From positions 1 to 49,017 of the forward strand of contig CAYVFI010000044.1 in the NCBI GenBank assembly GCA_964450955.1: a stretch of 49,017 bases of DNA. Reading direction: 5' to 3'. The notes under the pieces are model-generated. The model was not told the DNA's origin and made no database searches. It saw nothing but the letters and a program-made list of their open reading frames with translations. Every line of letters starts with the position of its first letter. The first letter of the stretch is position 1. The position numbers were made by a program, and so were the translations under genes. The stretch comes from CAYNWT01 sp964450955. GTDB taxonomy: Bacteria > Planctomycetota > Planctomycetia > Planctomycetales > Planctomycetaceae. Shown here piece by piece: positions 15,967-25,132 of this stretch.

Positions 15967-16792
15967 TTTGAATACCAAAGACCAGGAAGGTTCGTGAGGC
16001 AGGAATCTACCCAGCCACGGACACAGACGCAAATGGTCTAAACGCAGGCTCGCGCCGGTACCAAAAGAACACCAACGGGGCCATCTCCCAAACGAAAACC
16101 CCGACCCCACGCGCCTAATCGACAGCACCTTCTCTAACGCGTTTCAGGTTGCCGCCTGGAACGCTGTCCCACAGCAACAAGAACAAGTCGATGCAGGCTC
16201 GGTCGGGCTGATTACATTAAACCTGAAGAGGTTCGTTTTCTTAGTCGCCCCGAATCGTGCCTTCGTACTTGCCATCTGACCGCTTCACGTACGTCGCTTC
16301 GGACGTGCGGCCTTAGTAAAGCGTGATCGTCTCGGATAGCCGTCTTGAGTATGTCTGTCGGAACACCGTGGTATCTCAGCCCGAACGTTTCGGTCGGAAT
16401 TTGTCACGGTCACATTGTCACAAGATGTGGACGCCGTTGGGGTAGTTCGTGGATAGCGATTTATCTGTAGGTCCATTGGGTACCCGTGCGGGTCGTGGCT
16501 GCGGGTGGTCGAATTGTCGACAGCGATCGTGTCTGAAGTGGATTGACAAGTGAAGTGTCTCACTGTGACCCAAAGTGTCACATTGGCCGATTCGCTGGTC
16601 AGGTTTACGTTATCCAACTATTCCTGCGGTCTATTGGTCTACGATGGCCTGTGGCGCGAGACGCTAATTGACCGGATACCGGATCGCTCGTAGACTTAAA
16701 AATAAGGGAAACCTTCGATTTTGCTGCGTTTCCTATGCCGCTCTATGCCGCTGAGTAGTCGGTTCGTCCAAGAACTTTTCTGAGATTGTTCC
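15967..16792. other. 826-bp intergenic region, no intact gene
   Basis: I see no convincing coding region. A minus-strand frame of 110 codons (16285-16617) is Arg/Thr-rich and unlike a protein. A shorter minus-strand stretch near 16250-16320 reads 'GRTSEATYVKRSDGKYEGTIRGD' split by stops on both sides, possibly a relic. The pentamer pair GTGAC/GTCAC recurs around 16406-16420 and 16564-16581 (for example GTGACCCAAAGTGTCAC), which could be regulator sites. The purH and hydrolase-fold genes are divergent, so promoters of both should lie here. Confidence 0.5.
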
Positions 16793-17713
16793 ATGCAGAT
16801 TTCCAAGCCACACCTTCTTGCTCTACTAGCCTGCGGACTCGTGTTCGGCTCTGTCGCAGAAGGTCAGGAAAAAGATGCGACAGCTGTCACTCTGACAACT
16901 CCATCGCGAGTTGCCCTGGCGGGAACCTATTGGGAATCGGCAAACGGAAAAGAATCGCCTGTTCTGGTGCTGATGCACGGTGAAGGCGGGAACCGAAAAA
17001 AGTGGAAGGTGATCGCTGGCGGTCTACAGAAGAAAGGCTACGCGGTTTTAACCCTGGATATGCGTAAGCACGGAGACAGCCCCGGCGCGGCGACGGACGA
17101 CAGCAAGGGGTCCAGAAGCAAGAGCGATGGGAACAAGCTTAAGGCGAGCGACTACCTCGCGATGATTGGTGATGACATGGAAGCCGTCAAAGTTTTCCTG
17201 ATGGAAAAGCACCACGCGGGCGAACTGAATATTGCGAAGACAGGTTTTGTGGCAATCGGAGCCATTGGGGCTGTCGCCATTAATGCCGCCGCGATGGATT
17301 GGGCTCGCAAAGATTACCCCGATGGACCTCCATCGGCCCGCACGCCGCGAGGCCGCGACGTCAAATCAGTCGTTCTTATTTCGCCCGACTCTAACGTCAA
17401 GGGCGTAAAGACAATGAACGGAATGAAGATGACGAAGCTGCACGGTGTCAACTACCTGATCGTCGTGGGCTCGAAGGACAAAGACAAGAAGAAGTCAGCA
17501 GACAAGATCGTGAAGTCACTCCGAGCTGGCCTGAAAGGCGACGCTAAGGAGGAACAAGTGCTCTTAAAAGAGTATCCGGTAAGAAACAATGGTGAAGATC
17601 TGGTAGCTCGCGACAACCGTGCGTTCCTAGCGTTACTGGCGGAGTTTCATGACCTGAAACTAAAACCAGTAAATCAGCCCTGGCGAGATCGCCGTAGCAA
17701 GCTGGACAGGTAA
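16793..17713 (+). CDS. Exported alpha/beta-hydrolase-fold protein lacking the catalytic serine
   Basis: The 306-residue protein has a signal peptide (residues 1-24, ending SVAEGQ). The fold signature is clear: 'SPVLVLMHGEGGNRKKW' (oxyanion HG region, about residues 54-70), 'GYAVLTLDMRKHGDSPG' and a 'VVLISPDSNV' strand. At the nucleophile elbow, where family members have GxSxG, it reads 'VAIGAIGAVA', with no serine or cysteine. The product is therefore probably not a classical hydrolase and may act as a binding or scaffold protein outside the cytoplasm. The C-terminal 80 residues are Lys-rich. The next gene starts 79 nt downstream on the same strand. Confidence 0.8.
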   Translation: MQISKPHLLALLACGLVFGSVAEGQEKDATAVTLTTPSRVALAGTYWESANGKESPVLVLMHGEGGNRKKWKVIAGGLQKKGYAVLTLDMRKHGDSPGAATDDSKGSRSKSDGNKLKASDYLAMIGDDMEAVKVFLMEKHHAGELNIAKTGFVAIGAIGAVAINAAAMDWARKDYPDGPPSARTPRGRDVKSVVLISPDSNVKGVKTMNGMKMTKLHGVNYLIVVGSKDKDKKKSADKIVKSLRAGLKGDAKEEQVLLKEYPVRNNGEDLVARDNRAFLALLAEFHDLKLKPVNQPWRDRRSKLDR

Positions 17714-17792
17714 ACTAATGCCGCCTGCTGCGGCCGCGCACACTTACGGATAAGTGAGCTCGCCAAAGTCGAATGATGTTTGGATCACTGAG

Positions 17793-18284
17793 ATGAAGAC
17801 GGTCTTGTTACTGCGTCACGCCAAGTCGAGTTGGGACAATCCAGCCGTTGACGATCACGAACGGCCACTCAACAAGCGCGGACTGAAGGCGGCTCCACGC
17901 ATGGGTCAGTTAATCGCCGATGAAGGACTCAAACCAGACGTCATCGTCAGCTCCACTGCCGTCCGCGCGGCGACGACTGCCGCGGCAATTGCTGAAGAAT
18001 GCGGCTACGACGGAGAGATCCATTACACAGACGACTTGTATCTGGCTCCACCATCGGCCTACCTCTGGCTGCTGAAAGATCTGCCAGAACAGTACGACAG
18101 CGCGTTGATGGTGGGACACAACCCGGGGATCTCAGAATTGGTTTCGAACCTGTGCGGTGAGCACGTTGACATGCCCACCGCGGCACTGGCTCACGCTCAG
18201 TCAGGCAACGAATCCTGGAAGCAGTTCGAAAGCGAAGCCACTGCTGACCTGGTTAACTTCTGGCGACCCAAAGAGCTGAACTAA
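17793..18284 (+). CDS. sixA: SixA-like histidine phosphatase family protein
   Basis: The 163-residue protein begins at the ATG at 17793, which places the catalytic motif at the very start: 'MKTVLLLRHAKSSWDNP' with the phospho-accepting His in LRHAKSSW, the SixA variant of the RHG signature. 'DHERPLNKRGLKAAPRMG' and 'ALMVGHNPGISELV' (second catalytic His) follow. An upstream start at 17754 adds 13 residues and is less likely. Family knowledge: SixA dephosphorylates phosphohistidine proteins such as HPt domains or the nitrogen PTS phosphocarrier. Target in this organism is unknown. Cytoplasmic. Confidence 0.93.
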   Translation: MKTVLLLRHAKSSWDNPAVDDHERPLNKRGLKAAPRMGQLIADEGLKPDVIVSSTAVRAATTAAAIAEECGYDGEIHYTDDLYLAPPSAYLWLLKDLPEQYDSALMVGHNPGISELVSNLCGEHVDMPTAALAHAQSGNESWKQFESEATADLVNFWRPKELN

Positions 18285-18672
18285 ACGCTTCCGCTCACAG
18301 CTGACGCAGGAACTTCGGCACCCGCCCCACGCACGAGGTCGGCACGCAGTTTTGCCAGTGCACACTGACCCGCCACGTAGTCGCCCGGATCTGACAACCC
18401 AGTGCATCTGACGCTGGCATCAAAGGCGGCGACAGCGCCGGAACAGAGATGACGGATATCGCGATGGGCGATGCCGGCTGCCCAGTCACTGTGACAAAAC
18501 TGGCGCGATGGACGATGGCTGCATGCTTGAGTAATCGGAACAAACCCAACTGAAAAGGTGAATCGGTGGGGTCCGGGGCACCGGATTTGGCAAGGTTCTC
18601 TGGTGATGGGTCTGGTCGGTAACTACGGTAAATACCCTTCCCTGGATCGATTCCCTACCGGATCCGCCACAC
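18285..18672. other. 388-bp region upstream of the giant secretin-N gene
   Basis: No plus-strand gene is visible. On the minus strand a frame ending at 18281 reads protein-like over about 70 codons (for example 'GAVAAFDASVRCTGL' and 'VAGQCALAKLRADLV') but has no ATG and runs into the SixA gene end, so it may be a relic or chance. The promoter of the secretin-N gene, and possibly of the T2SS operon, should be here; no motif stands out. Confidence 0.45.
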
Positions 18673-21600
18673 ATGTTTGAAGCACGCATTCGCTATTTGC
18701 TTTGTCTTGTCGGACTATTTTCCGCCGTTTCCAATTCGGCGTTCGCACAGACCGATGCAAACCACAACCGACTTGTCGAACCAGCCGTCGCTGCTGCCCT
18801 TAGACTTAGCGACGCGCAAAAAGCACAGGTCACGGCCGCGGTCGCCGCGCGCGATGAGGCGCTGCGGGCTGATGGAGCGGATGCGGAGGCGATTCGAACC
18901 GCTCACGAGGCGAAGCTGGCGGCAATCCTGACGGCTCGACAGTCGCAGCTTTTTCAGTCGCTGTTTTCCGGAACCCGTTTGCGGTTCGACTTCCGCGCGC
19001 AGAAGTGGGATCAGGTGCTTGAGTACATCGCGAGCGAAGCGGACTTGTCGCTTGTGATGAGTGAACCGCCGCCCGGCGTGTTCAATTACTCAGACTCGAA
19101 AGAATACACACCGACCGAAGCGATTGATTTGATAAACGGCTGGCTGCTGACCAAGGGCTACACGCTGGTGCGACGAGAACGCCTGCTGATGTGTCTGTCG
19201 CTGAAGGATGGAATCCCTGCCAACAGTGTTCCTCGAGTCACACCGGCGGAGCTTGCGACACGCGGTCGATTCGAACTTGTGACGACGCTCATTCCGCTGG
19301 AAGGTCGCCCAATCGATGCCGTGAAAACGGAACTCGAAGCGATCAAAGGCACGTATGGAAAAATCACTCCGCTGGCTTCCACCGGACAGATTTTGATCAC
19401 GGACACCGCGGGCAACGTGAAGGCGATGCAGCCAATCATCAAGGCCATTCCCGTCCCGCGCCCTCCGGCTCCGAAGCCCAAACCAAAACCCAAGCCACCA
19501 GCACCCAAACCACCGGCGCCGGTTATCCAGGTTCATCCAATCAAGCATGCGAACCCGGAACAAGCAGGCGAGGTGCTGAAGAAGTTTGTTTCAGGAACCA
19601 TCCTGGTCGATAGCGAAGCCAGCCAGATTACCATCAGCGCGCCGCCGGCGGTTCAGGAGACTGCCAAAAGCATCATCGCGCGATTGGAACAGAACCAGGG
19701 GCCGGACAAGCAACCGACACTCAAGCTGTATCCGGTCCGAACGCGGGATGTGGCTGAGCTGATGGCGACGATCGAACTTGCGGCTCCTTCTGCGAAGGTT
19801 CGCATGGAGGACAACGATCGCACGTTGGTTGCCTGGGCGACTCCGAAAGAACAAACGCAGGTTCAGAATGTTCTGGAGCAATTAAACGTCAAAGGGCAAC
19901 AGACCACTGGAACTCAGCTGGAAACTTACAACGTCGAACGCGTGTCTCCTTCGGCCGCTCTCGCGCTGCTGCAGGAACTTCTGCCGGACGCTCGCATGAC
20001 GGCCAACGACGATACGGATTCGCTAATCGTGGTTGGTTCTTTGGAAGACCACCAGGCGGTGCGTTCGCTAATCGAACAAATTGACGCGGGAAAGAAAAAG
20101 AACCGCACACTTAAAACCTACCCGGTGGACGGCATCACGCCGGCAACCGTGACAGCGCTGGCTGCCTCGTTTGCACCCACCGCAACCGTGACTTTCGATG
20201 CGACCAGTGAGAACGCAATGGTTCTTGCGAAGGCAGACGAACACCAGCGGATTGGCCAGTTAATCGAACAGCTTAGCGCGTCTGCGGCGAAGCTGGAATC
20301 GGAAGTTCGCACGTACCCGACGACCGATCTGGAGGTGCCCAGTGTCACCAGCTTGCTGGCGACGGTGACGCCGAACGCGGTTGTCACTTCGGATACAGCC
20401 AACCGGCGACTGGTTGTGATTGGGTCGACCGTCGATCACAAGAAACTACAGGGCGTGCTTGAACAGGTTCGTAAAGTCCCGACCTCCCGCCGCGAATTGA
20501 AACCGTACGCAATTCCTGATGGGCAGACGTCGGCAACCGTGACCAGCCTGCTGACGACACTGATTCCGGGTGCGACTGTGACTGGTGACTCGGCCAACAA
20601 CCGCCTGTTGATTGTCGCAAACGCTGACGATCACAAACTGATCGGTGAAACGCTGACCCAGCTTGGCGACGGCAGTGACTTGCCCGAGTTGCGGTTCTAC
20701 CCGCTTGACGAAGATATCATCGCCGGAGTGGAACCGGTTCTGGCTTCTGTTGCTCCATCGGCTTCCATCACGGTCGACGCCACAGCACGGCGGCTTTCGG
20801 CGGTTGCAACGAAAGCGGATCACGATCGGATTAAGTCGACGCTTGGAAAACTTCAGTTGGCGGCGACCATCGATGAGAAGCCCGGCATGAAGATTTACGA
20901 AGTGACTTCAGATCAGCGCCGCCGGTTCACATCGCTTGCCGCGAACCTGACGACTCAACTGCCCGGCATGAAAATCATCCCCAGCGACGAACCGCGCGAA
21001 CTGACCGTGTGGGCCAAACCGGCCGAACAAGAAGTTGTTGCCGGAATTTTGGATCAGCTAAAACGCGATGTCCCGGTTGAGAGTAAACCCGCATTGACTG
21101 TCTACCCGATCACGAAAGTCGATGCGGCGGGTGTTCAAACTGTTATTCAGGAACTGTTCCCGGACGCGAAAGTGACGCTGGATGAAAAAGCCAGTCGCTT
21201 GTTGATTAACGCGCTGCCCGAACAACACAAGGCGATCGGTGCTGCTATCAAGCAGCTGGATACAGCCTCTCCGGTCGCGACCGATATCAAGCTGATGTCG
21301 TACCCGGTTGATGGACTGACCTCAGCGACAGTGGTCAGAACGCTGACTGCGGAAGTGCCCGAGGCGACCATTGTTGCTGACGCTGTTGCAAAGACGATTA
21401 TCGTTCGAGGACGTATGAAAGAACATCGCGAAGTCGCGGAGATTATCGAATCGATGCGGCAGGCGGCGGGAACATTGGAACCCCGGCGCGTGGTTGTCTA
21501 CCCGGCTGTGGGTGCGGCCGCGTCGACGACGATTCGGTTCATTACGACAGCATTCGATGGCAGCAAAGCCGTCGTCGATACGAAAACCGGACGACTAACC

Positions 21601-24600
21601 ATCTGGGCGACCGACAAGCAGCACGCAGAAATTCGCGAAGCGGTTGCGGCGTTAACAGAAGCGGAAACAGACAACTTTGTCAGCGCGACGTACACGATTA
21701 CTGGCGTGCGGTCGACCACGTTGGTTCGCATGCTGACACTGGCCATGCCGGATGCTCGCGTTGTTGCGAACACAGCAGGAACCCGCTTGGTCGCATGGGC
21801 CACAGCCGAAGATCAGAAAGCCATCAAGACCATCATTGCCGGCGCGACGAACTCAATTGGTGAGAATCGAACGCTGCAGATTTACGACACGACAGACATT
21901 GGAGGCGAAGACGCGCGGCCTGTGATTGAAGCATCAGTCACCGATGTCACGTTCACAGAATCGGCGGGAAAGTTGATCGGCTGGGTTCTTCCCGAAGAAC
22001 ACGAGACGATTACGAAAACCATTCAACAGCTAACGACCACTCAGCCGTTCAAGAAAGACGTCAGCCTGAAAGCATATTCAACTGCGGGACTTGGTGCCGA
22101 TGCCAGAACCGTGCTGCAGCAGGCAGTCCCGGACGCAGCAATTTTGGCGGGACCGGAACCAGAACAACTTTTGATTCGCGGAACACCGCGGGATCACGAT
22201 GTGATTGCTGAAACAATGAAGCAAATGCAATCACTGGCGACGGCGGCGCCGGAACGCGAACTCAAGTCGTTCAGCATTGAGGGACTGGACGCGGTTGCGG
22301 TTCGAACCACACTGGAACCGTTGCTGGACGCGAACGTGCAGTTGACCATTGATCCAACGGGCCAGCGGTTGTTTGTGCGAGCCACACCGGACAAGCAGAA
22401 GAAGATCTCAGAACTTGTGCAGTCAGTCGTTGAGTCTCTGCCGTCACGCAAGGGGCAGACGACGAAGACGTATCGCACGTTGTTGGGCGACGCCGATGAG
22501 GTCGAAGAAACCGTCAAGTCTCTGTTCCCGTACGCCACCATCGTGACAGATAGAGATCGCAAAGTGGTAGTCGCGACAGCGTTACCTGACGAACACGCGA
22601 CGATTGAAAAAATCGTGAAGGAGTTGGTGGCCGACGGCGGCGAACAACGTGTCTCCGCAAAGACTTACCCGCTTAAGAAGGTCGATGGCGTGGTTCTCGC
22701 GGCTACGCTGGGCAGCATGTATCGCGGCACTGAGGCTCAGATTTCGTACGACAGGAAATCGCAAACGCTGTTGGCCGTGGCTCGAGACGATCAGCATATC
22801 GCGATCAAAGGGCTGATTGACCAAATGCAGGCCGAAGCCGCCGGCGCGCCGAAGCGTCAGTTGGCGACGTTTAATATCGAAGGCCTGGACGGCGATGCGG
22901 TTCGGCAAACCCTGGAACCATTGATGGACGAGGATGTTCGTATCACCGTCGATCCAACCGGTCGGCGGTTGTTTGTGCATGCGTTTGCGGAGAAGCAAAT
23001 GCAAATCAGTGCCATCGTTGAGTCGGTCATCAATTCACTGCCGTCACGCGAGGGTGTCGTTACCAGGGCGTACCGGACGCTGATTGGCGATGCCGACGAA
23101 GTATCGGAAACTGTGGAAGCGTTGTTCCCGGATGCTGTCGTTGTGTTCGACCAGGAACGCAAAGTACTGGTGGCCACAGCGCTGGCTGACGAACACAAAC
23201 AGATCAGCGAAATCGTGAATCAGATGGTCGCAGACGGCGGAGAATCTCGCGTCACGGCCAGGACGTATCCAATCCGTACCGGTGACGGCGAAGCATTGGA
23301 ATCGACACTGGAAGACCTCTACCGGCGAACGGAAGCGAGAATCACATACGATTCTGGTTCCAGAACAATTCTGGCCATCGCTCGCGCGGATCAGCATGAC
23401 GCGATCAAGGCTTTAATCGATCAGGTCGAATCGGCGGGGACTCCGGAAGACAACCGCACGGTCGAGTTTTATTCAATGGAAGGAGCCGACGGTGATGCGG
23501 TGCAGTCGGTCGTTGAAGACTTGCTGGACGTGGTCGATCCGAAGGCGTCGGTCGTTAACGACGAAGGCAGTCGTCAGTTGGTTGTGACGACGGTCGGCGA
23601 CGGACACAAGAAAGTCAAAGACGCCATCGAACGTCTGCAATCAACGGCCGCCCCGCGCGAATTCGAAGTGTTCCAATTGGAACGACTGGAAGCGTTTTCG
23701 GCTCAGCTGGCAGTGTCGTCAATGTTTGACGACGGGATAACCAACTACCGAGATCAGCCTGTGGTGCAGTCCGACGATGACTCCGGACAGTTGCTGGTTC
23801 GCGGCACGACAGAACAGATTGACCAAATGCGGGCGCTGTTGGTGAAGATGGGCGAGACCCAGTTGCGGAAATCAAAAGGCACGTCGAAGCTGCGTGTCAT
23901 TCCAATTAACGGCGACGCTGCGGAAGCGATCAAGAGTCTGCAAAAAGTCTGGCCGAAGCTACGACGAAACCCAATTCGAGTCTTGGTTCCCGGTCAAAAA
24001 GTCCGCGTCATTGAACCGAACTCACTGCCACCGGTTCCTGCTGATCCCGAACCAGATTCAGATGCATCGGGCGGTTGTGGCTTTGAACAACCCATTCAGG
24101 AACCGACTGATCAGGAACCTGTTTCTTTGCAGGTACCAATCCAGGACGCCGACAATCAGGACGCCCCAGTGTTGTTGGTGCCCGGAAAAGGTCGCATCAC
24201 GATTTCGTCTGACGACAGTGACGCGTTGGATCAAATGGAGTCGCTTCTGCGAGCCATCTATTCGGGTCCAGGCAGACCGCGATCGCGCAGGGACTTCAAT
24301 GTCTACGCGTTGACCAACGCGGCGGCATCGACAGTGGGCGATTTGTTAAACAATATTTTCGCTCGAGACGATTCGCCAATCGCATCCGGCAACGTGGTCA
24401 TCATGCCGGACCAGCGGTTGAATGCTCTCATTGTATTCGCTGGCCGTAACGACAGAGAACGCATCGAACAGCTGATTGAAATATTGGACTCCGATAACAT
24501 TCCCGACACCGTGGCGACCAACAGGACGAAAGTGATTCCTATCAGGTACGCCGATGCTGAGCGTATCAACGACGTGATTAGCGGTATCTATCGAGCCCAG

Positions 24601-24906
24601 ATGAGCGCGGGTGGTTCGCGGCAAAGCATTTCTATTCCGCGTGGTGTGCCTAGTCAGGTGGCGACGGTTCTGCGCCAAATTAACGCGGCGTCATCGTCGC
24701 CGTTGTTAAGCGTTCAGGTTGAGAAGACCACCAACTCGCTCGTCGTCATGGCTCCACAAAATCTACTGGACGAAGTAAGTTCGCTAATCGAGCAACTGGA
24801 CACCGCCTCCGGCCAAAGCCGCGCGCGGGGTGTGTCGATTATCGAACTACAGAAAACAAACTCACGACGCGTCATGGAGGTACTCGACCGCGTCCTGAAA
24901 CCCTGA
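18673..24906 (+). CDS. Giant exported protein of about 25 secretin-N-like repeats, no secretin channel
   Basis: The 2077-residue protein has a signal peptide (1-25, ending AFAQ), then a helical region with LTxxQ-like segments, a region resembling the secretin N0/STN domain ('LRFDFRAQKWDQVLEYIA'), and a Pro/Lys linker (260-286). From about residue 288 to the end it is a chain of roughly 80-residue units of the form 'K.YPV......V...L....P.A.v..D...r.LiV.a...dH..I...I.QL', the N1/N2 secretin domain (KH-like ring-building) pattern. I count about 25. The beta-barrel secretin domain is absent. Units at residues 1195-1394 and 1395-1594 are a recent three-module duplication. It lies 226 nt upstream of gspE. 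Inference: a periplasmic ring, scaffold or extension for the T2SS. Alternatively an independent surface or envelope structure. Confidence 0.85.
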   Translation: MFEARIRYLLCLVGLFSAVSNSAFAQTDANHNRLVEPAVAAALRLSDAQKAQVTAAVAARDEALRADGADAEAIRTAHEAKLAAILTARQSQLFQSLFSGTRLRFDFRAQKWDQVLEYIASEADLSLVMSEPPPGVFNYSDSKEYTPTEAIDLINGWLLTKGYTLVRRERLLMCLSLKDGIPANSVPRVTPAELATRGRFELVTTLIPLEGRPIDAVKTELEAIKGTYGKITPLASTGQILITDTAGNVKAMQPIIKAIPVPRPPAPKPKPKPKPPAPKPPAPVIQVHPIKHANPEQAGEVLKKFVSGTILVDSEASQITISAPPAVQETAKSIIARLEQNQGPDKQPTLKLYPVRTRDVAELMATIELAAPSAKVRMEDNDRTLVAWATPKEQTQVQNVLEQLNVKGQQTTGTQLETYNVERVSPSAALALLQELLPDARMTANDDTDSLIVVGSLEDHQAVRSLIEQIDAGKKKNRTLKTYPVDGITPATVTALAASFAPTATVTFDATSENAMVLAKADEHQRIGQLIEQLSASAAKLESEVRTYPTTDLEVPSVTSLLATVTPNAVVTSDTANRRLVVIGSTVDHKKLQGVLEQVRKVPTSRRELKPYAIPDGQTSATVTSLLTTLIPGATVTGDSANNRLLIVANADDHKLIGETLTQLGDGSDLPELRFYPLDEDIIAGVEPVLASVAPSASITVDATARRLSAVATKADHDRIKSTLGKLQLAATIDEKPGMKIYEVTSDQRRRFTSLAANLTTQLPGMKIIPSDEPRELTVWAKPAEQEVVAGILDQLKRDVPVESKPALTVYPITKVDAAGVQTVIQELFPDAKVTLDEKASRLLINALPEQHKAIGAAIKQLDTASPVATDIKLMSYPVDGLTSATVVRTLTAEVPEATIVADAVAKTIIVRGRMKEHREVAEIIESMRQAAGTLEPRRVVVYPAVGAAASTTIRFITTAFDGSKAVVDTKTGRLTIWATDKQHAEIREAVAALTEAETDNFVSATYTITGVRSTTLVRMLTLAMPDARVVANTAGTRLVAWATAEDQKAIKTIIAGATNSIGENRTLQIYDTTDIGGEDARPVIEASVTDVTFTESAGKLIGWVLPEEHETITKTIQQLTTTQPFKKDVSLKAYSTAGLGADARTVLQQAVPDAAILAGPEPEQLLIRGTPRDHDVIAETMKQMQSLATAAPERELKSFSIEGLDAVAVRTTLEPLLDANVQLTIDPTGQRLFVRATPDKQKKISELVQSVVESLPSRKGQTTKTYRTLLGDADEVEETVKSLFPYATIVTDRDRKVVVATALPDEHATIEKIVKELVADGGEQRVSAKTYPLKKVDGVVLAATLGSMYRGTEAQISYDRKSQTLLAVARDDQHIAIKGLIDQMQAEAAGAPKRQLATFNIEGLDGDAVRQTLEPLMDEDVRITVDPTGRRLFVHAFAEKQMQISAIVESVINSLPSREGVVTRAYRTLIGDADEVSETVEALFPDAVVVFDQERKVLVATALADEHKQISEIVNQMVADGGESRVTARTYPIRTGDGEALESTLEDLYRRTEARITYDSGSRTILAIARADQHDAIKALIDQVESAGTPEDNRTVEFYSMEGADGDAVQSVVEDLLDVVDPKASVVNDEGSRQLVVTTVGDGHKKVKDAIERLQSTAAPREFEVFQLERLEAFSAQLAVSSMFDDGITNYRDQPVVQSDDDSGQLLVRGTTEQIDQMRALLVKMGETQLRKSKGTSKLRVIPINGDAAEAIKSLQKVWPKLRRNPIRVLVPGQKVRVIEPNSLPPVPADPEPDSDASGGCGFEQPIQEPTDQEPVSLQVPIQDADNQDAPVLLVPGKGRITISSDDSDALDQMESLLRAIYSGPGRPRSRRDFNVYALTNAAASTVGDLLNNIFARDDSPIASGNVVIMPDQRLNALIVFAGRNDRERIEQLIEILDSDNIPDTVATNRTKVIPIRYADAERINDVISGIYRAQMSAGGSRQSISIPRGVPSQVATVLRQINAASSSPLLSVQVEKTTNSLVVMAPQNLLDEVSSLIEQLDTASGQSRARGVSIIELQKTNSRRVMEVLDRVLKP
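22255..23454 (+). repeat. Two in-phase 600-bp (200-residue) repeats inside the giant gene
   Basis: Blocks 22255-22854 and 22855-23454 each encode three successive secretin-N modules. Modules in the same position resemble each other far more than their neighbours, for example 'SIEGLDAVAVRTTLEPLLD' against 'NIEGLDGDAVRQTLEPLMD', and 'YRTLLGDADEVEETV' against 'YRTLIGDADEVSETV'. A third, diverged first module starts exactly 600 bp further, at 23455 ('SMEGADGDAVQSVVEDLLD'). The exact spacing shows growth by block duplication rather than single modules. Confidence 0.88.
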
Positions 24907-25132
24907 TGTTTGCGGTTTCTGCCTGAACAAGCCCGAACAGTTTGCCCGGATTGCAATTTTTTGCTCGGTTTTCAGTAGGCAGGCCCCAATCGGGCGAACG
25001 TAAAATATTGACTTTGCCGATCTAATACCTTATCCCACAACACTATACGGCGAACCGACAGACCATCGGACGGTCACGAAGTTTGCTCCCTCCCTCCTGT
25101 TCGAACGCCTGTTCGAACCCCACCACTAAATC

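Noticed and set aside
16250..16330. Short minus-strand stretch GRTSEATYVKRSDGKYEG bounded by stops as a second Sec-like case
   Set aside because: The interrupting codon is TAA, not TGA, and no redox motif is present; at most a relic.
16285..16617. 110-codon minus-strand frame in the purH upstream region
   Set aside because: Composition is Arg/Thr/Asp-rich with no domain, signal peptide or ribosome-binding site; more likely chance.
18281..18550. Protein-like minus-strand frame next to sixA
   Set aside because: It lacks a start codon, and a second minus frame over the same DNA looks equally plausible; evidence is too weak to call a gene or pseudogene.
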